64,000 nucleotides of DNA, taken from assembly GCF_002091955.1 (NCBI RefSeq), contig NZ_MKKY01000025.1, forward strand, positions 1-64,000, written 5' to 3'. Source of the DNA: Rhodococcus sp. 1168 (GTDB lineage Bacteria > Actinomycetota > Actinomycetes > Mycobacteriales > Mycobacteriaceae). Both the position numbers and the translations under genes were made by a program. Positions 16,939-26,109 of the stretch are shown here, in pieces. Under the pieces are notes generated by a model that was not told the origin of the DNA, made no database searches, and was given only the letters and a program-made list of their open reading frames with translations. How positions within the stretch are numbered: position 1 is the first letter of the stretch; the number at the start of each line of letters is the position of its first letter.

Positions 16939-18672
16939 TCACAACTCCTGCTCACGATCGCGTCCCACACCGAGACGTTCGGGCGCATGAAGCCTGGTGA
17001 AGATTCGGCCGACGTCGGCCGGAATCGACGACGACGTCACCTTGCTCACCACGATCATCAGAGCGAACGCTATCGGCACGCTGACCGCGGCCGGGTAGCC
17101 CAGAATCGCCGTGACCCAGCCGCCCCACAGTCGATCGGGAATGCCGAACACCGACAACGACGCGGCGCCGAGCGATAAGACGCCGCCGCCGATCAGTCCT
17201 GACGCCGCCCCGGCCGGAGTCAGGCCGCGCCACCAGATACCGAGCACGAGCAGCGGACAGAGAGTCGACGCGGCGACGGCGAAGACCAGACCCACCGTCC
17301 TGGACAAGTCGAGCGAGACCAATCCGAGGGACAGAACCAGCGGAACCACCCCCGCGAGAATCGCAGCGATGCGGAAGTCTCGGACTCTGCCCCGCAGAAC
17401 ATCGGTGCTCAGCACCCCGGCGATGCTTACCAACAAGCCCGAGGACGTGGACAGGAATGCAGCGATCGCACCGGCCGCGACGAGGGCGGCGAGCAGCTGC
17501 CCTCCCACCCCGGACAGCACCGAACCCGGCAACAACAGCACGGCCGCATCGGAAGCTCCGGTGATCAGCAGTTGTGGCACGTACAGGCGCGCGAAGACTC
17601 CGAGCAGCGTGGGAAACAGGTAGAAGACGCTCAGTAGGCCGAGCACAGTGAGCGAGGTCAGCCGGGCTGCACGTCCGTCGGGGTTGGTGTAGAACCGCAC
17701 CAACACGTGCGGCAGACCCAGGGTGCCGAGGAACGTCGCGAGTATCAGCGAATAGACCTGATACATCGGATGCGTTCCACCGAGACCCCAACCGGGCGTG
17801 GCCCATTCGCGATCGATCGTCGGCGCACCTGCGACTACCGGCACCGGCGAATGCGCGTCGAGAATCAGCGATGTCCCCTCACCCAGTTCGTGTGTGCCGT
17901 CGTCCAGGACGATCCTGCCGTCCACCGGTTCGTCGTCGACAGTGCCGTACACGGTCACCTCGATGCGCGAATCCACCTGCACCAGAACATCTGTGCTGAT
18001 CTCGACGGTGGTCTCGCGGTCGACCGTCGGCGGGGCCGAACTCCCCACCACGCGATCGTCGCCGTAGAAGTGCAGTGCCAGGACGACGGCGGGGACGGCA
18101 ACAGCGGTCAGCTTCAGCCAGTACTGGAACGCTTGCACGAAGGTGATCGAGCGCATGCCGCCGCCCACCACATTCGCGATGACGATGACACCGACCAACG
18201 CTGCGCCGACCCAACCGGGTACGCCGAGGAGAATGTTCAGCGTCAACCCCGCGCCTTGGAACTGCGGAACCAGATAGAGCGCACAGATGATGACGACGAC
18301 GACCATCGCAAGCTTGCGGAGCCACAGTGATCCCAGCCTGAACTCGGCAAAGTCGGGGACGGTGTATGCGCCACTTCGTCGTAGCGGTGCGGCGACGAAC
18401 AACAGCAGGCCGAGGTAGCCGGCGGTGAAGCCGATCGGGTACCACAGCGCGTCGGCGCCGTATTTGGCGACGAGCCCGGCGACTCCGAGGAACGAGGCGG
18501 CGGAGAGGTACTCCCCCGAGATCGCCGCGGCGTTCCAACGCGGCCCGACAGTACGTGACGCGACAAGAAAATCGGAGGTGGTGCGGGCCAACCGGACACC
18601 GTAGATTCCGATCGCAACGGTAGCGACGGCGGCAGCCAACAACGCCGCCACCGTTACCCACGGCACTGCCAC
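16939..18672 (-). CDS. Sodium/solute symporter, second copy, with a large extracytoplasmic insert
   Basis: A 577-residue SSS-family carrier from GTG 18672 (a second GTG is at 18666). Core blocks include GEYLSAASFLGVAGLVAKYG, GLPHVLVRFYTNPDG and FLSTSSGLLVSIAG. Between the helices ending near WLKLTAVAVPAVVLAL and MYQVYSLILATF lies a hydrophilic segment of roughly 90 residues rich in Asp, Val and Thr, absent from the first symporter. It may form an external domain. The start is two bases past the stop of the upstream small membrane gene, so coupling is likely. Predicted substrate: a monocarboxylate. Confidence 0.83.
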   Translation of the reverse strand: MAVPWVTVAALLAAAVATVAIGIYGVRLARTTSDFLVASRTVGPRWNAAAISGEYLSAASFLGVAGLVAKYGADALWYPIGFTAGYLGLLLFVAAPLRRSGAYTVPDFAEFRLGSLWLRKLAMVVVVIICALYLVPQFQGAGLTLNILLGVPGWVGAALVGVIVIANVVGGGMRSITFVQAFQYWLKLTAVAVPAVVLALHFYGDDRVVGSSAPPTVDRETTVEISTDVLVQVDSRIEVTVYGTVDDEPVDGRIVLDDGTHELGEGTSLILDAHSPVPVVAGAPTIDREWATPGWGLGGTHPMYQVYSLILATFLGTLGLPHVLVRFYTNPDGRAARLTSLTVLGLLSVFYLFPTLLGVFARLYVPQLLITGASDAAVLLLPGSVLSGVGGQLLAALVAAGAIAAFLSTSSGLLVSIAGVLSTDVLRGRVRDFRIAAILAGVVPLVLSLGLVSLDLSRTVGLVFAVAASTLCPLLVLGIWWRGLTPAGAASGLIGGGVLSLGAASLSVFGIPDRLWGGWVTAILGYPAAVSVPIAFALMIVVSKVTSSSIPADVGRIFTRLHAPERLGVGRDREQEL

Positions 18673-18674
18673 GG

Positions 18675-19040
18675 CTAGTCGTCCACGAGATCGGTGAATT
18701 CGTGTTCGTTGCGCTCCGCCTGGCGCACGTAGATCCATCCCACACCGAGAAGCAACGGGTAGATCAGCACGCCGAGTACCAACCAAGGCAGTCGAATCCC
18801 GAACACCACGGCATCGGCGAATGCTGGAACCAAGAGTCCGACAAGCGGAATCGCGAACAGTACACCCAACGCCAGAGCGGCCGATCGGATCGACAACCAC
18901 AACTGAGCGCGCACGAGGCTTCGCACCATCGCGTCGCCCACTTCGGTCTGCTCCTGCACCTCGACCCGGGTGCGCACGATTCTTGCCCCACGCCGTTGCG
19001 CGAGGATCACACGCTGCCGCGCGGGCTTGCCATCCGTCAT
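18675..19040 (-). CDS. Small two-helix membrane protein, DUF485-like partner
   Basis: A 121-residue protein whose ATG overlaps the stop of the response regulator (ATGA). The N-terminal 50 residues are charged (RVEVQEQTEVGDAMVRSLVR). Two hydrophobic segments follow, SAALALGVLFAIPLVGLLV and LPWLVLGVLIYPLLLGVGWI, then a short acidic tail. Position directly ahead of an SSS carrier mirrors the DUF485/ActP pair downstream, so it probably serves the same accessory role despite weak sequence likeness. Confidence 0.72.
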   Translation of the reverse strand: MTDGKPARQRVILAQRRGARIVRTRVEVQEQTEVGDAMVRSLVRAQLWLSIRSAALALGVLFAIPLVGLLVPAFADAVVFGIRLPWLVLGVLIYPLLLGVGWIYVRQAERNEHEFTDLVDD

Positions 19041-19906
19041 GGATTGGGCCAAGACTGTTTGGACCCAGCCTGTTTGGACCCAGCCTGTTTGGATCCAGCC
19101 TGTTTGGACCATGCCTGTAATGGCCCGCGAACGAGACGGTCCTTCAGCTCGCGGGCATGTCTGCGGCTCACCGGCAGCTCGACGGCGGCAAGCTCGCCTT
19201 GCATTCGTAGGCAGACCACCAGCCCCGATCCGACGCTTTTGATGCCCGTCACCAGTGCCAAGGATACGAGGTAGGAACGGTGCACTCGCAGAAATCCGAT
19301 GTCGGCCCAGCGGCTTTCGAGCGTCGAGATCGGAATCCGAACGAGGTGCGACCCCCCGGTGGTGTGCAGCCTGGCATAGTCGCCCTCCGCCTCGACCCAC
19401 CCGACGGACGAGCGTTGCACCAGCGTTGTGGTGCCGCCGAGTTCCACGGGAATGATCTCGTCACTCCCCGCAGATTCCTGACCGCCGGTGCTGCGGCCCG
19501 CAGCGACGATCCGGCGCAACGACTCGGCGAGCCGCTCCTCGCGCAAGGGTTTGAGCAGATAGTCCACGGCACCGAGATCGAACGCAGCAACCGCACGGTT
19601 CTCGTGTGCCGTCACGAACACCACGGCAGGCGGCCGAGCGAAGTTCGCGAGAATTCCAGCGAGTTCCAAGCCGTCGAGACCCGGCATGTTGATGTCGAGA
19701 AATACAGCATCGACGACGGGTGAGGACGGGCCCGGTTGCTGCTGTAGCCGTCGCAGTGCGGTGGTGGCGTCCGAAGCCATATAGACCTGACCGACGACAT
19801 CCTGCCTGCTCAACAGGTATGCAAGCTCGTCGAGCGCAGGTTTCTCATCGTCGACTGCGAGCACAGTCAGACCAGGATGGGCCGGGGCTTCGGGAGTTGG
19901 AGTCAT
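19037..19906 (-). CDS. LytTR-family response regulator with a GSKQA-repeat tail
   Basis: A 289-residue regulator. The receiver domain (about residues 12-130) has the acidic pocket LAVDDEKPA, the phosphoacceptor Asp in VDAVFLDINMPGLDGLE and Lys in YLLKPLREERL. A LytTR DNA-binding domain follows (about residues 155-260: WVEAEGDYARLHT, FLRVHRSYLVSL). The last 25 residues are GSKQA-type pentapeptides encoded by a 15-base tandem repeat. The kinase gene lies 28 bases upstream. By analogy with BtsSR and YpdAB it may sense a carboxylate and control the adjacent symporters. Confidence 0.87.
   Translation of the reverse strand: MTPTPEAPAHPGLTVLAVDDEKPALDELAYLLSRQDVVGQVYMASDATTALRRLQQQPGPSSPVVDAVFLDINMPGLDGLELAGILANFARPPAVVFVTAHENRAVAAFDLGAVDYLLKPLREERLAESLRRIVAAGRSTGGQESAGSDEIIPVELGGTTTLVQRSSVGWVEAEGDYARLHTTGGSHLVRIPISTLESRWADIGFLRVHRSYLVSLALVTGIKSVGSGLVVCLRMQGELAAVELPVSRRHARELKDRLVRGPLQAWSKQAGSKQAGSKQAGSKQSWPNP
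19055..19114. repeat. 15-base tandem repeat, four units, inside the LytTR regulator gene
   Basis: The unit CTGTTTGGACCCAGC occurs four times in a row with one or two substitutions in units 3 and 4; a partial fifth follows. On the minus strand it encodes the pentapeptide GSKQA. Being a multiple of three it can expand or contract without a frameshift. Confidence 0.92.
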
Positions 19907-19934
19907 GGGCGCCGCTCATGTTGCCAGATGAAGG

Positions 19935-21119
19935 TCACGCTCGAATACCTGCTTTGAACTTCGGCACCCGCATGCTCACCTTCGTACCCGATCCCGGCGC
20001 AGTGTCGACGACGAGGCCGTAGTCGTTGCCGAAAGCAGCACGCAACCGGTCGTCGACGTTCGACAGCCCGACGTGAGCGTGGGTCGACCCTTCGGAGTCG
20101 GCGCTCGGGAAACCTGCGCGCAGCAGTTCCGGATCCATCCCGACGCCGTCGTCCTCGACGCTGATCAAACAGTCGGTGCCCTCGTCGGCCGCCACGATCG
20201 TGATGCTGCCGCCGCCGGGGTGGCCTGCGAGCCCGTGCCGTACGGCGTTCTCCACCAGCGGTTGCAGCGCCAGGAACGGCAGCGCGACGCCCAAGACCTC
20301 AGGAGCTACCTGCAGCGTCACCTGGAGCGCGTCGCCGAAGCGTGCGCGTTCGAGCGTCAGGTACCGGTCGATGTTGCGCAACTCGTCGGCGAGGACGGTG
20401 AACTCTCCTGCGGTTCGGAACGAGTATCGCGTGAAGTCGGCGAACTCGAGTACCAGTTCACGTGCCCGATCAGGATCCGTTCGCACGAACGAGGCAATGG
20501 TGCCGAGCGCGTTGTATATGAAATGTGGGCTGATCTGAGCTCGGAGCGCCCGAACCTCGGCACGATCCAACCTCGCGCGGGATGCGTCGAGTTCGGCGAG
20601 TTCGATCTGGCCACACGCATAGCGCGCGACCTCGGCGATAGCACCGAGCATGCCGGGTCCCGGCACCTTCGTGGTGACGGCACCGAGAACACCGACCACC
20701 CCGACGTCCTCGATGAGCAAAGGCTGGGCGATCAACGCACGTACCGCATGGTCCCCGCCGAGCGGATACGCCAACAGCACCCGACGCTCGCCGTCGATCG
20801 CGCGTCGAGCGGCTTGGTGAAAGAGCTCCGACAGCTCGTCGTAGGGGCCGTTCCAGGTCAACAGTTCACCGTCCGCGTCGCTTACCCCGAGTGCGTCGGT
20901 CCCGGTCAGTGCACGTAGATGAGGGGCCGCCTCGGCTGCGGATTCCACAGCCAGTCCCTGCCGAAGTGGTCGTGCCGCAAGTGAGGCAGTGTGCAATGTC
21001 GAATGGACTGCCCGCTCCTCCGGCGTCGTCAGTGCGCGGCGCCCCCGCAGGCCGATCACAGCGATGGCGACGACTGCGAACGCCACGATCACGGCGAACC
21101 ACATGAGCGCAGAACTCAC
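19935..21119 (-). CDS. LytS-type sensor histidine kinase
   Basis: A 394-residue kinase with one N-terminal membrane helix (about residues 5-23), a GAF-like region (about residues 50-170) and a His_kinase domain. The phospho-His is in LRAQISPHFIYNALGTIASF, and the ATPase shows PLVENAVRHGL and VEDDGVGM. GTG 21119 overlaps the stop of the upstream YjbR gene (GTGA). It pairs with the LytTR regulator downstream. Unlike BtsS or YpdA it has only one predicted membrane helix, so it may sense a cytoplasmic ligand through the GAF-like part. Confidence 0.87.
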   Translation of the reverse strand: MSSALMWFAVIVAFAVVAIAVIGLRGRRALTTPEERAVHSTLHTASLAARPLRQGLAVESAAEAAPHLRALTGTDALGVSDADGELLTWNGPYDELSELFHQAARRAIDGERRVLLAYPLGGDHAVRALIAQPLLIEDVGVVGVLGAVTTKVPGPGMLGAIAEVARYACGQIELAELDASRARLDRAEVRALRAQISPHFIYNALGTIASFVRTDPDRARELVLEFADFTRYSFRTAGEFTVLADELRNIDRYLTLERARFGDALQVTLQVAPEVLGVALPFLALQPLVENAVRHGLAGHPGGGSITIVAADEGTDCLISVEDDGVGMDPELLRAGFPSADSEGSTHAHVGLSNVDDRLRAAFGNDYGLVVDTAPGSGTKVSMRVPKFKAGIRA

Positions 21120-21511
21120 TCCGGTTGCCGCTCCGCATCGAGTTGGGTGATGAGCGTTCGCGGCGCGACGGTTCGGTACGCATCCTCGACGATATCGGCG
21201 ATCTGCTCCCAGTCCTGTTCGACGTCGAGGTACACCCCGATCCAGCCGCGACCGCCGACGTACGGTGGATCGTAGAATCGGCTCCCATCACGAGCGATCC
21301 AATCCTGTTGCGCCCCGGCAGGAGCTGCTGCCACGAACCCGATGCGGTCGTCGTGATGATGGTCGGCGAACATGACGAATTGCGGTGACTTACGGACGAA
21401 CCATGCAGGCTCGCCGTGACTGACGCGTTCGGTTGCCTCCGGCAGTGCCATGCACAGCGCGCGCAACATCAGCAGTGGCTCGGCGGCCTCTGGTGTCGGT
21501 CGATCGAGCAT
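21116..21511 (-). CDS. MmcQ/YjbR-family protein
   Basis: A 131-residue protein of the MmcQ/YjbR fold, seen in ALPEATERVSHGEPAWFVRK near the N-terminus and YVGGRGWIGVYLD later. These proteins are sometimes called DNA-binding, but their function is not settled. The stop overlaps the kinase start by four bases, so it may head the kinase/regulator/symporter block. The start is three bases from the lipase stop. Confidence 0.82.
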   Translation of the reverse strand: MLDRPTPEAAEPLLMLRALCMALPEATERVSHGEPAWFVRKSPQFVMFADHHHDDRIGFVAAAPAGAQQDWIARDGSRFYDPPYVGGRGWIGVYLDVEQDWEQIADIVEDAYRTVAPRTLITQLDAERQPE

Positions 21512-21514
21512 CCT

Positions 21515-22708
21515 TCAGCCTCCCTGGCAGGTATCACTTGCAAGTTGTCCCGCGAGACGACCGCTGAGCCACTCGACTGCGTCGTTCGTCGCGCCTTGAT
21601 CGGAATGACCCTGGTCCGGCGATCGACGAAGCTCGACGACGTCACCCATCGAGCATGCCTGTGTGACGGCGTCCTGTGTCCATTTCGGGTCGATCAGTTG
21701 ATCCTGCTCGCCGACGACGACCAACAGCGGGGCACCAGTCGGGGTTCGTGGCAGTGCTACCGAACGCAACCAGTCGACCATCGTGATGCGGGCAGCCTCG
21801 GTAGCAGGCTTCGCGTCACTCGGCATCAATCGCGTTGCTGCTTCCGCCTTCTGGAAACCGAGCAGGTCCGTGCACGCCGTCAGGGCTCGCTGATCTGTCA
21901 CCAGCGCGCCGCTGATGTAATCGGAGTCGGAAACGTCCGGCTGCTGTGAGCGGAGCCCGTCCACCAGAAAAGGGACCAACAGCATTCGAGCAAGAGTGTT
22001 CGACGCGTCGAGATCGAACATGGGGGCGAGATCGAGAACAGGCGACAGCGCAGCACTGCCGACGAGTTCGAGACCGTCGCCGTAGTCCGTGCGCTCGGCA
22101 GCGGCCCACACCGCTTGTCCACCTTGCGAGTTACCGACGGCACCCCATCTGGTTCCGGTATCGGGCACGACATTGCGGGCTGCTCGGACGGCATCGATGA
22201 TGTTGTGGGCCGCTGCATCGGGATCGAGATAGGGATGCTTCCCCGGCGTCCCGAGGCCTTCGTAATCGGTCATCGTGACCACCATGCCGCGTTCGAGGAA
22301 CGGCGCTACCGTGCCGATGGTGCCCAACAGGTTCGGGTAGAGCGAGGGCGCGCATTCGTCGGTGACCCCGGTCGTGCCGTGTCCGACGGACACGATCGGC
22401 CAGCCACCTGCGGGCGGAGCCCCTTTAGGCACGAACACCACTCCCGACACCTCGGTGCCGGTATCTCCCGTTCGCGATGTCGACCGATACACGACGCGGG
22501 TGGCGGTGGCACCGAGGACGCGGACCGCAAGATCGGTATGCCCAATCTCGATCGAGGAGACGATCGAACCGCGCTCGGCGCCGACCGGCGCAGCAGGAAC
22601 GGGAGCGTGAGCGGGTGGGAATGTCACCGCTTGGGGCTGAGCGCAGGCAGCCAGGGTCAGCACCGATAGGGTCAGCGCCGAAAAGGCCGCCATTTTCGTC
22701 CTGCGCAT
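21515..22708 (-). CDS. Secreted lipoprotein lipase, secretory LIP family
   Basis: A 397-residue alpha/beta hydrolase. The signal peptide ends in a lipobox, TLAACAQ (Cys about residue 22). The nucleophile elbow is GNSQGGQAVW, with GHGTTGVTDEC as oxyanion region and the His near RRSPDQGHSDQG. This matches the secretory lipase family (PF03583) found in mycolate-containing bacteria and yeasts. It probably works at the cell surface on acylglycerols or other esters. The start follows the stop of the antiporter remnant directly (TAG then ATG). Confidence 0.87.
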   Translation of the reverse strand: MRRTKMAAFSALTLSVLTLAACAQPQAVTFPPAHAPVPAAPVGAERGSIVSSIEIGHTDLAVRVLGATATRVVYRSTSRTGDTGTEVSGVVFVPKGAPPAGGWPIVSVGHGTTGVTDECAPSLYPNLLGTIGTVAPFLERGMVVTMTDYEGLGTPGKHPYLDPDAAAHNIIDAVRAARNVVPDTGTRWGAVGNSQGGQAVWAAAERTDYGDGLELVGSAALSPVLDLAPMFDLDASNTLARMLLVPFLVDGLRSQQPDVSDSDYISGALVTDQRALTACTDLLGFQKAEAATRLMPSDAKPATEAARITMVDWLRSVALPRTPTGAPLLVVVGEQDQLIDPKWTQDAVTQACSMGDVVELRRSPDQGHSDQGATNDAVEWLSGRLAGQLASDTCQGG

Positions 22709-23340
22709 CTACCTGCTCCTACGATCGATGCGAGCCTCGGCAGCAGCCTCTTCGACGTCGAGACCGTCGAGGACGTCTCGAAGAACCTCGTCGTCGAGCT
22801 CGCCGGAGTCTCGCGCTTGGACAAGGGCGGCACGCTGCGCCACCAGAACGTTTCGGCGAAGCGCATCGAACAGTGCCCCTGCAGCGGCTGCCCGTTCCTC
22901 ATGGTCCTCGGTTTCGTCGGCGTCCATTCGGGCGCGAACGGATCTTCTTACTCGTTCGAGAACGGCATCGACGGATTCTTGCCTCACACCCGGAAGTCCC
23001 TCGCGCGCAGCGCCCCTCATGTACGTTTCGGCCGCTGTGCGGGAAATGGTCCGCGCGAGAGCCCACTGCTCGTCGTTCTGTTGCTTCTCGTGTGGGTCGG
23101 CAACGTCCAAGCGACGGATCAGGTAAGGAAGCGTCAGCCCTTGAATCGACAACGTGCCGACCGCGACGACGAAGGCGAGAATCAAGAGCGCATACGCGAA
23201 GATGTGCAGCACCGGTAGGCCGTCGGCTCGAACATCCTCGATGACGAACTTCAGTTGCAGACCCATGTACGCGAACACGAACGCCTCGAGCAGAAGGTCG
23301 ACCGTGGGCCACACCTGACGTTCTTGAATTCTGGTGGCAC
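22709..23340 (-). pseudogene. C-terminal remnant of a CPA1-type Na+/H+ antiporter
   Basis: About 210 residues match only the end of a monovalent cation/proton antiporter: QVWPTVDLLLEAFVFAYMGL, two membrane helices (HIFAYALLILAFVVAVGTLS), PYLIRRL and a charged cytoplasmic tail. Intact family members exceed 500 residues and begin with ten or so helices. Upstream sequence ends in the terminator of the Rv0909-like gene, so the first two thirds are gone. The ORF can be extended to 23425, but that start lies inside the hairpin. Likely a deletion relic, possibly left when this locus was rearranged. Confidence 0.68.
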
Positions 23341-23389
23341 GCCCGGGACGAAGGTTGCAACGGACCCCAGATTGTGCCGTCCACCGAGC

Positions 23390-23433
23390 GCCCGTGTGTA
23401 CTCGGTCGGTGCCGACTACGCACACACGGGCGG
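23390..23433. terminator. Hairpin terminator after the Rv0909-like gene
   Basis: CGCCCGTGTGT (23390-23400) pairs with ACACACGGGCG (23423-23433). It follows the minus-strand ctpE/Rv0909-like unit and precedes the antiporter remnant. Confidence 0.65.
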
Positions 23434-23443
23434 CGAGAATTCA

Positions 23444-23632
23444 TTACTTGTCCGGAATGGCGTTCTTTGCGGCGTCCTGAACCTTGTCGACCTGGTCGGC
23501 GTACTTGCCGCCGGTCTTCTTGTCGACGAAGTCTCCGGCTTTGTCCACGGCCTGCTCGATCTTGTCCGAATTCTCGGCGGCAGCTTTCTGCCCCTTGTCG
23601 ATAAGGCCCTTCAACGAATCTGCAAAACTCAT
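23444..23632 (-). CDS. Rv0909-like small protein (MT0933 antitoxin family)
   Basis: A 62-residue, highly charged helical protein reading MSFADSLKGLIDKGQKAAAE at its start, with a KAGDFVDKKTGGKYADQVDK core. This matches the MT0933/Rv0909 family (PF14013), whose founding member is the proposed antitoxin to Rv0910. It lies 34 bases after ctpE on the same strand, as in M. tuberculosis (Rv0908-Rv0909). The Rv0910-like gene is not adjacent. It could equally be a CsbD-like stress protein. Confidence 0.77.
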   Translation of the reverse strand: MSFADSLKGLIDKGQKAAAENSDKIEQAVDKAGDFVDKKTGGKYADQVDKVQDAAKNAIPDK

Positions 23633-23666
23633 TACCGCTCCTTTTCATTCGTGGATGGCAACAAGA

Positions 23667-26087
23667 CTACGTCGCGCCGCCCACCGGCATGGCACCGAAC
23701 AGTCGACGCTTTTCACCGTGCAGAGCGGCACTGATCCACCAGGCCGCCTCGACCGCGACGATACCCACGGCCCCGATGACGATCGCCGACGTCGTCATAG
23801 CGACATTCGAGGGGTCGAGTTTGAAGAACGTGCGGCAGAAAGGAATGGTGAACAGCAGTAGATAGCCGACTACCGATCCCGTGAGCAGTACGATCTTCCA
23901 CCACACGTACGGTCTTGCGACGACCGCGAGCACCCATAGCGCGATCATGATCAACGTGATCAATGCTGTCGTACTGGCCTGGACGGTTTGCGCTTCGGTG
24001 GCGTCGGCGCCCTGGTAGGCGAGCAGATACGACACGAACGTCGCGACACCGACGATCACGCCGGAGGGAATCGCCAAGCGCATCACGCGGGACACGAAGC
24101 CGGTTCGGGCACGTTCGTTGTTGGGTGCGAGCGAGAGAACGAATGCCGGAATACCGATTGTGAACCAGGCCGCAATGGTCACGTGCCGCGGGAGGAACGG
24201 ATACGGAATCGGTTCGAAATGGAAGATCTGCGACAACACCCCGGTCAGTCCGATGAGGAACGCCAGCAACACCGAGTAGACGGTCTTGGTCAGAAACAGA
24301 TTCGATACGCGCTCGATGTTGCCGATCACCCGGCGGCCTTCGCCGACCACATACGGAAGTGTCGCGAACTTGTTGTCCAACAACACGATCTGCGCGACGG
24401 CACGAGTTGCCGCGCTACCCGAGCCCATTGCCACACCGATGTCGGCATCCTTGAGTGCCAGGACGTCGTTGACTCCGTCGCCGGTCATCGCGACGGTGTG
24501 CCCGCGCGACTGCAACGCGCCGACCATCGCTCGTTTCTGATCCGGCCGGACCCGTCCGAAAGTCGTCGAATTCTCTACGGTGTCGGCCAAATCTTCCGAG
24601 TTCTCCGGCAGATCGCGTCCGTCGATCGGCGAACTCGTCAGACCGAGCGAACTGGCAACAGCTCCGACCGAGACCGCGTTGTCACCGGAGATGACCTTGA
24701 CTGCAACGGACTGGCTTGCGAAGAATCCGAGCGTTTCACGGGCATCCGTGCGCACTTTCTGTTCGAGAACGATCAGTGCGCGGGGCGTCACCTCCCCCGG
24801 GGCGGAGGGGTCGTCGACGGGGAGGTTGCTGCTCGCCAACAACAGGACTCGCAGACCGGCCGATCCGGCTTCCTCGGCCGCACGCGCAGTATCCGATTCC
24901 GGGTCGAGCAGTACATCCGGCGCGCCGAGCAGCCAATCCCCGTTGTCGCCGTAGGACAATCCGCTCCACTTCTTGGCCGAGGAGAACGGAGCTACCGCGG
25001 TCTGCGTCCAACCGGGAGCGTCGGGGTACGCCTCGGCAATGGCGAGCACGCTCGCGTTCGGCCGCGGATCGTCGTTCGCCAGCGCAGCGAGAACCTGAGG
25101 AAGGACCTCGGCATCATCTGGATTCACGACCCGCAGTTCGGCCAGACGCATACCGTTCTCGGTGAGCGTTCCGGTCTTGTCGGCGCACACCACATCCACG
25201 CGCGCGAGACCCTCGATCGCGGGCAGTTCCTGCACGAGACACTGCCGCCGGCCGAGTCGGACCACTCCGACGGCGAACGCGATCGAGGTCATCAGTACCA
25301 GGCCCTCGGGAACCATCGGGACCAACGCCGCGACCATGCCGTTCAGCGCAGGTCCGAGAGACTGTCCGCTCGAGAACAACTGGTTGTAGATGATCAGGGT
25401 GCCCGCCGGAATCATCAGATAGGTGATGAACTTCAAAATCTTGTCGATGCCGCTACGCAGTTCGGAATGTACGAGAGTGAACTTGCTGGCCTCGTCGGCA
25501 AGCTTGGCGGCATAGGCATCGTGACCGACCTTCGTCGCCCGGTAGGCACCACTCCCCGCGACGACGAAACTCCCCGACAACACCTCGTCGTCGACCTGCT
25601 TATGAATGGTGTCGGCCTCACCTGTCAGCAGCGATTCGTCGATCTCGAGACTGTCCGATTCGATCGCCACCCCGTCCACGACGATCTGATCACCCGAACC
25701 CAGCTCGATGATGTCACCGAGCACCACCTCGTCCGGCGCGACTTCTCTGGCCTCACCATCACGCCTGACGACCGGCTTGCTCTGCCCGACGATCGCAAGC
25801 GCGTCGAGAGTTCTCTTGGCTCGAATCTCCTGGATGATGCCGATACCGCTGTTGGCGACGATCAGCAGCCCGAACATGCCGTCGATGATCGAACCCGTCG
25901 ACAGCACGATGGCCAGTAGGACACCCAGAATCGCGTTGATGCGGGTGAAGACGTTGCCACGAACGATTTCCTTGACAGACCGGCTTGCGCGGGCCGGGAC
26001 GTCGTTGGACTTGCCCTCGGACCGAAGTGTCGCCACCTCGGCTTCGGTGAGTCCGTTCTTGCGCTGAGCGTCCGTTTCGATCGACAT
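23667..26087 (-). CDS. ctpE: Cation-transporting P-type ATPase CtpE
   Basis: An 806-residue P-type ATPase. The phosphorylation site is DKTGTLTEN (about residue 302), with actuator motif LLTGEAD, PEGL in helix 4, hinge [11 protein letters not shown] and about ten membrane helices. Lack of an N-terminal metal-binding domain and the gene order (Rv0906-like, ctpE, Rv0909-like) identify it as CtpE. In mycobacteria CtpE has been reported as a calcium-uptake pump. ATG 26087 follows the Rv0906-like stop by 22 bases, so the three genes may share a transcript. Confidence 0.88.
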   Translation of the reverse strand: MSIETDAQRKNGLTEAEVATLRSEGKSNDVPARASRSVKEIVRGNVFTRINAILGVLLAIVLSTGSIIDGMFGLLIVANSGIGIIQEIRAKRTLDALAIVGQSKPVVRRDGEAREVAPDEVVLGDIIELGSGDQIVVDGVAIESDSLEIDESLLTGEADTIHKQVDDEVLSGSFVVAGSGAYRATKVGHDAYAAKLADEASKFTLVHSELRSGIDKILKFITYLMIPAGTLIIYNQLFSSGQSLGPALNGMVAALVPMVPEGLVLMTSIAFAVGVVRLGRRQCLVQELPAIEGLARVDVVCADKTGTLTENGMRLAELRVVNPDDAEVLPQVLAALANDDPRPNASVLAIAEAYPDAPGWTQTAVAPFSSAKKWSGLSYGDNGDWLLGAPDVLLDPESDTARAAEEAGSAGLRVLLLASSNLPVDDPSAPGEVTPRALIVLEQKVRTDARETLGFFASQSVAVKVISGDNAVSVGAVASSLGLTSSPIDGRDLPENSEDLADTVENSTTFGRVRPDQKRAMVGALQSRGHTVAMTGDGVNDVLALKDADIGVAMGSGSAATRAVAQIVLLDNKFATLPYVVGEGRRVIGNIERVSNLFLTKTVYSVLLAFLIGLTGVLSQIFHFEPIPYPFLPRHVTIAAWFTIGIPAFVLSLAPNNERARTGFVSRVMRLAIPSGVIVGVATFVSYLLAYQGADATEAQTVQASTTALITLIMIALWVLAVVARPYVWWKIVLLTGSVVGYLLLFTIPFCRTFFKLDPSNVAMTTSAIVIGAVGIVAVEAAWWISAALHGEKRRLFGAMPVGGAT

Positions 26088-26109
26088 GGCAGTAAGACTA
26101 GGCCGTCGA

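Noticed and set aside
14288-23632. Functional toxin-antitoxin pair of the Rv0910-like and Rv0909-like genes
   Set aside because: They are 9 kb apart with unrelated genes between, so linkage gives no support.
23988-25919. 643-residue plus-strand ORF opposite ctpE
   Set aside because: Antisense shadow of ctpE with low-complexity charged composition and no domain.
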